From Dama dama (lineage: Eukaryota > Chordata > Mammalia > Artiodactyla > Cervidae), in contig NC_083698.1 in the NCBI RefSeq assembly GCF_033118175.1, positions 69,161,001-69,225,000 on the forward strand: a stretch of 64,000 bases of DNA. Direction: 5' to 3'. The position numbers and the translations under genes were made by a program. Of this stretch, positions 11,584 to 21,667 are shown piece after piece (within the stretch, counting starts at the first letter, position 1; each line of letters opens with the position of its first letter). The notes beneath the pieces are model-generated. The model was given only the letters and a program-made list of their open reading frames with translations, ran no database searches and had not been told where the DNA came from.

Positions 11584-12569
11584 TGAAGAACAAGATGGCA
11601 GAGGAGTAGGTGGACGTGGAGTACATCTCTCTCCACAGATACATCAGGAATACACCTTCAGACACAGAAGTGCATGCAGAACACCAGCTGAGAGCGGACA
11701 GGAGTACCTGATCAGTGGAAAAGAATATATAGAACCACGCAAAACTCTGTAGGACAAAGGAACTAGGGGGAAAAACAAGAGTGTTAGTAGTACTGGACCT
11801 TCCCTTAGTGGGTAGGGGAACTGAAGCATGGGTACAATCCCCACATTGGGGCAATTGTCTGAGTCAGAGGAGAAACATTTAAGGCTGAGAGTGAAACAGC
11901 TAATCTGTGGTAGCCTAAATGAAATGAGAATCAGACAGTCCTTGCTGCAGCCATACAAACCCCAGACAGGAACACTGGTCCCCTGGAAAACACAGTGGCT
12001 AGGAGCTGGAGTTTAGGGACTGTGGAACAATCCCAGGGCGAGGGCTGCTGTTGATTGCAGAGAGGCAGATTGAGGGGATACGAGGGAGGAGATAGTGATG
12101 GGAAATGCCAGGCAGCCATGGAAGCAAGGCGATACTGCTGAGTCACGTGTAGGGGATGGAGCCATCACCATAGCCTCTCTCTCTCCCCACATGCCAGCAT
12201 CAGGAGCTGAGCAATAGAGAGTCTGGCCCATCAAATGCCTGATGCACTGAACTACAGAGTAGGACCCCAGCCAGGGGGCCCCCTCTCTGCCTGACGTGCA
12301 GAACAACAGAGAAGGACCCTAGGCAAGGGAGCCCTCTGTCTGAATGGGTGAAGCTATGGAGAAAGATTGGCCAAAGAGGCTTTCTGATTGCCAGCTACAA
12401 GAGGCTTCAAAAAAGACTCTGATAGGGTCATAACTCCTGCGGTGGACGCAGTCCGTGTCCCTGCACACTTGGCGCCACCAGGGTCCCCACAAGCCAGCAG
12501 CTACGCCACCTTCACACTCAACTCTCACTGGAGCAGAGCTGCCACAGGCAAAAAAATCTTGTGTCTATG

Positions 12570-12690
12570 CACACAGGGTCACTTCGGTCATGTCCAACTC
12601 TTTGCCACCCTGTAGACTGTGGCCTGCCAGGCAAGAATACTGAAGCGTATTGGCCAATACTGGTTGCCATACCCTTCTAGAGCACCATAT
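12570..12690 (-). mobile_element. Diverged Bov-tA/BOV-A-like SINE relic inside the L1 5'UTR
   Basis: Contains cggtcatgtccaactctttg, ccctgtagactgtggcctgcc and aggcaagaatactgaagcg, the antisense SINE core, but with a long internal deletion. It may be part of the L1 subfamily's 5'UTR rather than a private insertion. No duplication seen. Confidence 0.6.
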
Positions 12691-13349
12691 TTCCTGCTGC
12701 CCTAGCCGCCAACCCCTCTGAGTACCTGGTGCTGCCAGAACCCCTGTGACCCAAGCAGCTGCTCCACCTCCACACCTGGCCCTCACCGGGGCAAACCCAA
12801 GTCCTCCAGGGCATGCTCAGGAGCAAACCCCAGTGGAAGACCCACATGCAGAGGTGGAAATAAAACCACAATTGAAACCCAGGGGCAGTGTGACTAAGGA
12901 AGAAGACCCAAAACCTTCCCACCAGCTGTACAAGCTGCAGACTAAATCCACATGATCAACTGGGCAGACTCTGTATCTATGGAATATATAAAAGGCCACT
13001 GAGAGCTCCCACAAAAGAAAACGCACTAGTTCTGACAGCTGTGGACATTGGAGGCAAGAACACAGAGGAGGAGGACCAGGTTAGAATCTGAGCTGCCCCC
13101 ACGGCAGGCCCAGAGATCAGCACAGTGTTGGAGGGCATCCTAGGGAGGTGAGGTAGACGGTGACTCCCAGCGAGGGAAAGGACTCTGACAGCAATGACTT
13201 AAGAAAAACATTTATTATTCTTATTTTTTTATTTGTTCTGTAGATTCTTTTGGTTCCCCCCTGCCCCATTTCTCCCTCTGTTGTGGTTGTCAGTTTTATT
13301 GGCACTAAGAAATCCAATTAAGCTTTTGAGCTTTATTTTTTCTTAGTCA

Positions 13350-14300
13350 CATATTTTATTGTTGTCATAAACCTCTGCCTCTACACTGGGCTTTTGCAGT
13401 TCTGTTGAGTTTTCTCTCTCTCTCTCTCTTATTTCTTTTCTCTTTTTTAAATTTTAATTTTTTAAACCTATTATTATTTTTCTACATTTATTCCTTTGTT
13501 TGCTTTTCCTATTGTTCTTTTCCCCTTGCAGTTAATCTTTAACATATATAAATCTTCTTCATCTATCTCTATTTAACTTTGCATATCTATCCCTTCTTTC
13601 TTTTCTTTCTCTCCTTTCCTCTCAACATATTTGTTAGTTTTATTTTCATTGCTTTATTCCCCAGTTGGCACCTTGCTTTAGTATTGTTTTCTAGTTTGCT
13701 CCTTATTTAGTTTTGTTCTGGTAGATATAATTCTTGGTTTCCTTTGTTCGCCGGGTCAATCTATTGTATTTTGTTGGACTGTTTTGATTTTGTTTATGGG
13801 TGTGTATGTGTATATTCAGTACATTTTCTATTGTTGTTATAAACTTCTGCCTCTACATTGGGCTTTTGCAGTACTGTGGGGTTTTCCTTTTTTTCCATTT
13901 TTCTTTCTTCTTTCATTTTTTTCTTTTCTCTTTTTTTTATAATTTTAATTTTTAATTTTTTAACCTATTACATTTTCTACATTTATTCCTTTGTTTGCCT
14001 TTCCTACTGCTTTTTTCCCCTTTCAGTTAATCTTTAATGTATATAAATCTTCCATATCTACCCCTATTTAACTTTGCATATCTATTCTTTCTTTCTTTCC
14101 TTTCCTCTCAACATATTTGTTAGATTTGTTTTCATTGCTTTATTCCCACTTGGCACCTTGCGTTAGTTTTGTTTTCCAGTTTGTGCTTTATTTAGTTTTG
14201 CTCTTAACTGGTAAATATAATTTTTTATTTTCTTTGTTCACTGGGTCAATCTACTGTACTTTGTTTTTGTTGGATTGTTTGCATTTTGCTCATGGGTGTA
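13350..14300 (+). repeat. Two tandem units of about 470-495 bp in the L1 5'UTR
   Basis: The unit marker ctctgcctctacactgggct at about 13373 recurs as ttctgcctctacattgggct at about 13845 (offset 472). The marker gcatatctat at 13581 recurs at 14076 (offset 495), so the units differ by indels. Other matching blocks include cctttgtttgc, ctcaacatatttgttag and gctttattcc. The units are T/C-rich and contain a (TC)n run at about 13412-13428. Monomer-type 5'UTR repeats are known in some mammalian L1 lineages. Confidence 0.8.
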
Positions 14301-14526
14301 TATGAATATGTGTATATTCCATTATTTTAATTATTATCTGTTTGATTTTGTAACTGCCATTTGTCTGGGGTTCATCTTTGGTTTCTTGTTTTTGGTTATT
14401 TGTTTTAATCTCACAATGCCATAACAAACCACTTGTGGAATCTTCATTCCTGTCCAGAGATCAAGCCCTTACCTTTTGGAGTGGGAACACTGACTCCAAG
14501 ACCCTAGACTACCAGAGAACTAACCC

Positions 14527-15520
14527 TCAGTTCAGTTCAGTTGCTAAGTTGTGTCCGACTCTTTGCGACCCCATGAATTGCAGCACGCCAGGCCTGTCCA
14601 TCACCAACTCCCGGAGTTTACTCAAACTCATGTCCATCAAGTCGGTGATGCCATCCAGCCATCTCATCCTCTGTCATCCCCTTCTCCTCCTGCCCCCAAT
14701 CCCTCCCAGCATCAAGGTCTTTTCCAATGAGACAACTCTTCACATGAGGTGGCCAAAGTATTGGAGTTTCAGCTTCAGCATCAGTCCTTCCAATGAACAC
14801 CCAGGACTGATCTTCCTTAGGATGGACTGGTTGGATCTCAAAGAGAGTCTCAAGCATCTTCTCCAACACCACAGTTCAAAAGCAATTCTTCGGCACTCAG
14901 CCTTATTCACAGTCCAACTCTCACATTCGTACATGACCACTGGAAAAGCAATAGCCTTGACTAGACGGACCTTTGTTGGCAAAGTAATGTCTCGGCTTTT
15001 TAATATGCTATCTAGGTTGGTCATAACTTTCCTTCCAAGGAGTAAGTGTCTTTTAATTTCATGGCTGCAAGCACCATCTGCAGTGATTTTGGAGCCCCAA
15101 AAAATAAAGTCTGACACTGTTTCCACTGTTTCCCCATCTATTTCCCATGAAGTGATGGGACCAGATGCCATGATCTTAGTTTTCTGAATGTTGAGCTTTA
15201 AGCTAACTTTTTCACTCTCCTCTTTCATTTTCATCAAGAGGCTTTTTAGTTTCTCTTTATTTTCTGCCATAAGGGTGGTGTCATCTGCATATCTGAGGTT
15301 ATTGATAGTTCTCCTGGCAGTCTTGATTCCAGCTTGTGCTTCTTCCAGCCCAGTGTTTCTCATGATGTACTGTGCATAGAAGTTAAATAAGCAGGGTGAC
15401 AATGTACAGCCTTGACGTACTCCTTTTCCTGTTTGGAACCAGTCTTGTTCCATGTCCGGTTCTAACTGTTGCTTCCTGACCTGCATATAGGTTTCTCAAA
15501 AGGCAGGTCAGGTGGTCTGG
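14527..15520 (-). mobile_element. BovB copy C, 5'-truncated, inside the L1 5'UTR
   Basis: Begins at the left with the antisense BovB tail (cagttcagttcagttgct) and ends at the right at the ccagaccacctg point of the RT domain. L1 5'UTR sequence resumes on both sides, so it is a later insertion. The junction shows no clear target-site duplication. Confidence 0.93.
14740..15486 (-). pseudogene. BovB reverse transcriptase fragment (copy C)
   Basis: A 248-residue open frame on the minus strand covers the RT palm/thumb and C-terminal region. YADD is kept, with the KLNIQKTKIMASG and RDITLPTKVRLVKA blocks. Compared with the other copies, a few bases are missing near 15450 (the GTTDWFQ segment reads EQDWFQ), and bases are lost near the RRCLR segment so that part of the RVPWTAR region is absent. 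The endonuclease and N-terminal RT are missing because of 5' truncation. Non-functional. Confidence 0.88.
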
Positions 15521-15885
15521 GAGTGTCAAATAGAACTCACAGAAAGGAAACCACTTGAATACAAGACATGGCATCACCCAACTACCAGTAGCACCCTGTG
15601 CAGGGCACCTCATCTAAAAAACAAACAAAACAAAAATAAAAACCCAATCAACAGCAGACAGGATTACTACCTCACTCAGCCTTGCCCATTGGAGGAAAAA
15701 CAAACAAACAAACAAAAACTCAGCACAAATATCACCCTAAAGAAGCTCACACAAATCACTGGACCAACCTCAGGAAGACAGAAACCAAAAGGAAGAAAGA
15801 ATTCAACCATTTTCGAGGAAAGAATATAGCATTCCTTGAAGCCTGGGAAAAGGAGACCTCAAAACACAGTAAGTTAAAAAAAATA

Positions 15886-16774
15886 ATGAAAAGACAGGGA
15901 AATACTGCACAAGTGAGGGAACAAGCTAGAAATACAGAAGTCTAAATAAATGAAGAGAAAATAGGCAAACTCCCTGAAAAATAATTCAGAATAATGATAG
16001 TAAAGATGATCAAAAACCTTGAAAACAAAATGGAGAAAATGTAAGAATCAATTAACAAAGACCTAGAAGAATTAAAAAATAAGCATACAGAGACAAAGAG
16101 CACAGTTACTGAAATTAAAAATACTCTAGAAGGAATCAATAGCAGAATATATTAAGCAGAAAAATGAATCAGTGAGCTGAAAGATAAAATGGTGAAAATA
16201 ACTTCTGAAGAGCAGAATAAAGTAAAATAATGAAAAGAACTGAGAACAGTCTCAGAGACCTCTGGGGCCATCTCAAACACACCAACATTTGAATTATAAG
16301 TGTCCCAGAAGACGAAGAGAAAAAGAAAGAGTATGAGAAAACGTCTGAAGAGATTATAGTTGAAAATTTCCCCAACATGGAATAGGAAATAGTCAATCAA
16401 ATCCAAGAGGCATAAAGAATCCCATATGGGATAAACCCAAGGAGAAACATGCCAAGACACATACTAATCAAACTAACAAAGATTAAATACAAAGAATATT
16501 AAAAGCAGCAAGGGAGAAGCAACAAGTAACATACAAGGAATATCCCATATGCTTAACAATTGATCTTTCAGCAGAAAGTCTGCAGGCCAGAAGGAAATGG
16601 CAGGACATGTTTAAAGTACTGAAAGGGAAAAATCTACAACCAAGATTACTGTACCCGGCAAGGATATCATTCAAAATTGATGGAGAAATAAAAAGCTTTT
16701 CAGACAAGCAAAAGTTAAGAGAATTCAGTACCACCAAACCAGCTTTACAACAAATGTTAAAGGGATTTATATAG
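15886..16774 (+). pseudogene. L1 ORF1 pseudogene (L1 copy 1)
   Basis: ORF1 codes for the L1 RNA-binding, trimer-forming chaperone that packages L1 RNA in the cytoplasm. The ATG at 15886 starts MKRQGN, matching the expected ORF1 start, but a TAA (in gtctaaataaatg, about 15940) ends the frame after about 19 residues. Downstream, the A-rich coiled-coil part (about 15945-16220), the RRM-like region (near gtcccagaagacgaagag, about 16302) and the C-terminal domain (aagtctgcaggccagaagg, gataaaa-type basic segments) are visible across several stops and frameshifts. The natural end is TAG at 16772-16774. Length without indels (about 889 bp) fits a roughly 300-residue ORF1. Dead. Confidence 0.85.
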
Positions 16775-16836
16775 TCAAGACATACAAGAAAAGGGAAAAG
16801 ATCTACAAAATCAACCCCACACAATTAAGAAAATGG

Positions 16837-17090
16837 CAATAGGAACATGCTGCTGCTAAGTCGCTTCAGTCGTGTCCGACTCTGTGCGATCCCACAGACA
16901 GCAGCCCACCAGGCTCCCCCGTCCCTGGGATTCTCCAGGCAAGAATACTGGAGTGGGTTGCCATTTCCTTCTCCAATGCATGAAAGTGAAAAGTGAAAGT
17001 GGAGTTGCTCAGTCGTGTCCAACTCTTAGCGACCCCATGGACTGCAGCCTACCAGGCTCCTCTGTCCATGGGATTTTCCAATAGGAACAT
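16837..17090 (-). mobile_element. BOV-A2 SINE with 12-bp target-site duplication
   Basis: A dimeric BOV-A2 in antisense: two BOV-A units (gtgtccgactctgtgcgatc... and gtgtccaactcttagcgacc...) joined by the gcatgaaagtgaaaagtg-type linker, body 16849-17078. CAATAGGAACAT is repeated at 16837-16848 and 17079-17090. It disrupts L1 ORF2 at codon 5-6. BOV-A2 has no genes of its own and is thought to use BovB enzymes through the shared 3' tail. Confidence 0.95.
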
Positions 17091-19514
17091 ATATATCAAT
17101 AATTACTTTAAATATCAATGGATTAAGTGCTCCAACCAAAAGACACACACTGGCTGAATGCATAAAAATCAAGACCCACATATATGCTATCTACAAGAAA
17201 CCCACTTCAGACCTCAAGACACATATAGACTGAAGGTGAGAGGATGGAAAAATGTTTCCATGAAAATGGGAAGCAAAAGAAAGCTCGAGGAGCAATCATC
17301 ATATCAGACAAAATAGACCCTAAAATAAAGAAAATTACAAGAGATAAGGAAGGACACTACATAATGATCAAGAGATCAATCCAAGAGGAAGACATAGCAA
17401 TTGTAAATATCTGTGCACCAAATATAGGAGCACCTCAATATAAGACAAACACTAACAAAGATAAAAGGAGAAATTGACAGTAACACAATGATAGTAGAGG
17501 ACTTTACACTCCACTGACACCAATAGACAGATCATCAAAACAGAAAATTAACAAGGAAACACAAGTCTTAAATGGTAACATTAGATGAGATGGATCTTAT
17601 TGATATCTTCAGGACATTTCATCCAAATGCAGAAGAATATACCTTCTTTTCAAGTACACATGGAACATTCTCCAGGATAGATCACATCTTGAGTCACAAA
17701 TCAAACCTCAGTAAATTTAAGAAAATTGAAATCATATCAGGCATCTTCTCTGACCACAACACTGTGAGGTTAGATATCAATTACAAGAAAAAATTATAAG
17801 AAACACAAACACATGGAGATTAAACAACACATTTCTAAATAACCAACAGGTTACTGAAGAAATCAAAATGGAGATAAAAAACGTTCTAGAAACAAATGAC
17901 AATGAAAATATGACAATTAAAACCCATGGGATGCAGCAAAAGCAGTTCTAAGAGGAAAGTCTAGAGCAATACAATCCTACCTCAAGAAACTAGAAAAACA
18001 TTGAATAGACAACCAAACTTTACACCTAAAACAACTGGAAAAAGAAGAACCAAAAACAAAAACAAAAACCACCCAAAATTAGTAGAAGGAAAGAAATCAT
18101 AAAGATCTGAGCAGAAATAAATGAAAAAGAAATGAAAGAAACAATAGTAAAGATTAATAAAACTAAAAGCTGGTTTTTTGAGAAGATAAACAAAGCTGAC
18201 AAACCTTTAGCCAAACTCATCAAGAAAAAAAGAGAGAAGAATCAAATCAACAAAATTAGAAATGAAAAAGGAGAGGTTACAACAGACAATGCAGACTTAA
18301 GAGACTATTATGAACAACTATATGGCAATAAAATGGACAACCTGGAAGAAATGGATAGATTCTTAGAAAAGTTTAATCTTCCAAAACTGAACCAGGAACA
18401 AATAGAAATTATGAAAAACCCAATTATAGGCACTGAAATTGAAGCTGTGATAAAAAATCTCCCCAAAAACAAAAGCCTGGGACCAGATGGCTTCACAAGA
18501 GAATTCTATCAAACATTTAGAAAAGAGCTAATGCCTAGCCTTCTAAAACTATTTCAAAAAATTGCAGAGGAAGGAACACTTCCAAACTCATTCTATGAGG
18601 CCACCATCTCCCTGACACCAAAACCAGACAAAGGCAACACACAAAAAAAGAAAACTACAGGCCACTATCACTGATGAGCATAGATGCAAAAATCCTCAAT
18701 AAAATTCTAGCAAACAGAATCCAGCAACATAGTAAAAAGATCATACATCATGACCAAGTGGGCTTTATCTGAGGGATGCAAGGATTCTTAAATATTCACA
18801 AATCAATCAATGTGATACACCACATTAACAAATTGAAAGATAAAAACCATATGATTATCTCAATAGATCCAGAAAAAGCCTTTGACAAAATTCAACATCC
18901 ATTTATGATAAAAACCCTCCAGAATGCAGGCATAGGAGGAACATACCTTAACATAATAAAACCCGTATATGACAAACCCACAGCAAACATTATCCTCAAT
19001 GGTGAAAAATTGAAAGCCTTTCCCTTAAAGTCAGGAACAAGGGTTCCCACTCTTACCACTACTATTCAACATAGTTTTGGAAGTTTCAGCCACAGAAGTC
19101 AGAGAAGAAAAAGAAATAAAAGGAATCCAGATTGGAAAAGAAGAAGTAAAATTCTCACTGTTTGCAAATGACATGATCCTCTACATAGAAAACCCAAAAG
19201 ACACCACCAGAAAATTACTAGAACTAATCAACGAATTTAGTAAAGTTGCAGGATGTAACATTAACACAAAAATCTCTTGCATTCCTATACACTAACAATG
19301 AGAAAACGGAAAGAGAAATTAAGGAAACAATTCCATTCACCATTGCAACGAAAAGAATAAAATACTTAGGAATAAATGTACCTAAAGAAACAAAAGACCT
19401 ATGTATAGAAAACTATAAAACACTGATAAAAGAAATCGAAGATGACACAAATAGGTGGAGAAATATGCCATGTTCATGGAGCAGAAGAATCAATATAGTG
19501 AAAATGAGTATACT

Positions 19515-19525
19515 ACCCAAAGCAA
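19515..19525. repeat. Target-site duplication, left copy, of BovB copy D
   Basis: ACCCAAAGCAA, repeated at 20032-20042. It is L1 ORF2 sequence that continues correctly after the right copy. Confidence 0.85.
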
Positions 19526-20031
19526 ATTTTTGCATTCCAGTCCCTTATAATGAAAAGTACATCCTTTTTGGGTGTTAGTTCTAGAAGGTCTTCCAGATCT
19601 TCATGCTGCTGCTGCTAAGTCACTTCAGTTGTGTCCGACTCGGTGAGACCCCAGATCTTCATAGAACCATTCAATTTCAGCTTCTTCAGCATTACTGGTC
19701 TGGGCATAGACTTGGATTACCGTGATATTGAATGGTTTGCCTTGGAAACAAATAGAGATCATTCTGTCACTTTTGAGATTGCATCCAAGTACTGCATTTC
19801 GGACTCTTTCATTGACTGTGATGGCTACTTCATTTCTTCTAAGGGATTCTTGCCCACAGTAGTAGGAGGAGAAGAGGATAAAGGAGGATGAGATGGTTGG
19901 ATGGTATAACTCAATGGACACGTATTTCAGTAAACTCTGGGAGCTGGTGATGGACAGGGAGGCCTGGTGTGCTTCAGTCCATGGGGTTAGAAAGAATTGG
20001 ACAATACTGAGCAAGTGAACTGAACTGACTG
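19526..20031. mobile_element. BovB copy D: inverted 5' part plus direct 3' tail, inside L1 ORF2
   Basis: 19526-19862 (minus) is antisense BovB endonuclease sequence (gcattccagtcccttataatg, gtgatattgaatggtttgcc, aagggattcttgcccacagt). 19863-20031 (plus) is the last 170 bases of BovB, ending in the normal tail. The middle of the element (more than 1.5 kb, including RT) is absent. One 11-bp duplication encloses both halves, so this is again a twin-priming product, here with a large internal loss. Confidence 0.88.
19593..19662 (-). mobile_element. 46-bp SINE scrap (BOV-A2 3' end) with 12-bp duplication
   Basis: 19605-19650 is gctgctgctgctaagtcact followed by tcagttgtgtccgactcggt, the antisense 3' end of BOV-A2. 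CCAGATCTTCAT flanks it at 19593-19604 and 19651-19662. It sits within BovB copy D, which sits within L1 copy 1: a third level of nesting. It is an unusually short but clearly independent retroposition. Confidence 0.9.
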
Positions 20032-20042
20032 ACCCAAAGCAA
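20032..20042. repeat. Target-site duplication, right copy, of BovB copy D
   Basis: ACCCAAAGCAA, identical to 19515-19525. Confidence 0.85.
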
Positions 20043-21306
20043 TCTATGGATTCAATGCAATCCCTATCAAGCTACCAATGGTATTTTTCACAGAACTAGA
20101 ACCAATACTTTCACAATTTGTTTGGAAATACAAAAAACCTCAAATAGTCAATGCAATCTTGAGAAAGAAGATTGGAATTGGGGGAATCCGCCTGCCTGAC
20201 TTCAGGCTATACTACAAAGCTACAGTCATCAAGACAGTATGGTACTGGCCCAAAGACAAAAATATACATCAATGGAACAAAATAGAAAGTCCAGAAATAA
20301 ATCCACATACCTATGGACACCTGATCTTTGACAAAGGAGGCAAGAATATACAATGGAGAAAAGACAATCTCTTTAATAAGTGGTGCTGGGAAAACTGGTC
20401 AAACTAGAACACTTTCTAACACCATACACAAAAATAACCTCAAAATGGATTAAAGATCTAAATGTAAGCCTAGAAACCATAAAACTCCTATAGGAAAACA
20501 TAGTCAAAACACTCTCTGACATAAATCACAGCAGGATCCTCTATGACCCACTTCCCAAAGTTATGGAAATAAAAGCAAAAATAAACAAATAGGACCTAAT
20601 TAAAATGAAAAGCTTTTTCACAACGAAGGAAACTATAAGTAAGTTGAAAAGGCAGCCTTCAGAAATGGAGAAAATAATAACAAATGAAGCAACTGACCAA
20701 GAATTAATATTAAAAATATACATGCAGCTTAATACCAGAAAAATTAATGACCCAATCAAAAAGTGAGCCAAAGAACTAAACAGACATTTCTCCAAAGAAG
20801 ACATACAGATGGCTAACAAACACATGAAAAGATGCTCTACATCCCTCATTATCATAGAAATTCAAATCAAAACCACAATGAGGTACCTTCTCATGCTGGT
20901 CAGAATGGCTGAGATCAAAAAGTCTACAAACAATAAATGCTGGACAGGGTGTGGAGAAAATGAACCCTCTTACACTGTTGGTGGGAATGAAAAGTAGTAC
21001 AGCCACTATGCAGAACAGTGTGGAGATTCCTTGAAAAACTGGAAATACTGCCGAGACACGTGTACCCCAATGTTCATCGCAGCACTCTTTACAATAGCTA
21101 GAACATGGAAACAACCTAGATGTCCATCAGCAGACAAATGGGTAAGAAAGCTGTGATACATATACACAATGGAATATTATCCAGCTATTAAAAAGAATGC
21201 ATTTGAATCAGTTCTAATGAGGTGGATGAAACTGGAGCCTATTAAACAGAGTGAAGTCAGAAAGAAAAACACCAATACAGTATATTAACACATATATATG
21301 GAATTT

Positions 21307-21667
21307 AGAAAGATGGTAATAATGACCCTATATGTGAGACAGCAAAAGAGATATAGATAGAAAGAACAGACTTTTGGACTCTGTGGGAGAAGGTGAGGGT
21401 GGGATGATTTGCGAGAATAGCACTGAAACATGTATATTACCATATGTGAATAGATCACCAGTCCAGGTTCAGTGCATGGGACAGGGTGCTCATGGCCAGT
21501 ATACTGGTATGACCCTGAGGGATGGGATGGGGACAGAGGTGGGAGAGGGGTTCAGGATGGGGGACACATGTGTACCCATGACTGATTCATGTCAGTGGAT
21601 GGCAAAACCCTCTATAATATTGTAAAGTAATTGGCCTCCAATTAAAATAAATAATAATAATAAAAAA
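21307..21667 (+). mobile_element. L1 copy 1, 3'UTR and A-rich tail
   Basis: Ruminant L1 3'UTR: gggggacacatgtgtaccc, tgactgattcatgtcagtgg, attgtaaagtaattggcctc, then aataaataataataataaa as the tail. The tail is followed directly by the truncated 5' end of L1 copy 2, not by the host target-site duplication. Confidence 0.9.

Larger units (their letters stand above)
11584..15885 (+). mobile_element. L1 copy 1, 5'UTR (interrupted by BovB copy C)
   Basis: Full-length ruminant L1 5' region. It begins close to the typical L1 start with a CAAGATGGC (YY1-type) site at 11591-11599, followed by agaggagtaggtggacgtgg. A GC-richer promoter-like part (about 11584-13200) precedes a T/C-rich part with two tandem units (13350-14340). 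After removal of BovB copy C it joins sequence leading to ORF1 at 15886. Subtracting nested inserts, the whole L1 is about 8.2 kb. Reading frames in this UTR (for example 11828-12016, 12388-12955) show no conserved domain and are not called. Confidence 0.85.
16834..21306 (+). pseudogene. L1 ORF2 pseudogene (L1 copy 1), interrupted by BOV-A2 and BovB
   Basis: ORF2 normally supplies the endonuclease and reverse transcriptase for target-primed reverse transcription. The start reads ATGGCAATAGGAAC at 16834, and the BOV-A2 lands after five codons. The endonuclease part resumes at 17091, with LQETHF at about 17191-17208 and SDH at 17748-17756. RT blocks follow from 18132. At 19161-19172 the catalytic FADD box reads FAND, so a metal-binding aspartate is lost. 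BovB copy D splits the frame at 19526-20031. The C-terminal part continues to TAG at about 21306. Without inserts it is about 3.7 kb, normal for ORF2. Many stops and frameshifts. Dead. Confidence 0.88.

Noticed and set aside
11576..13026. Cluster of short overlapping frames on both strands (60-104 codons)
   Set aside because: All lie in the GC-richer L1 5'UTR, lack domains, and overlap each other in conflicting frames.
13350..14300. The two repeats of about 470 bp as a pair of LTRs
   Set aside because: They are directly adjacent with no internal region, lack TG...CA ends, and lie inside an L1 5'UTR that continues on both sides.
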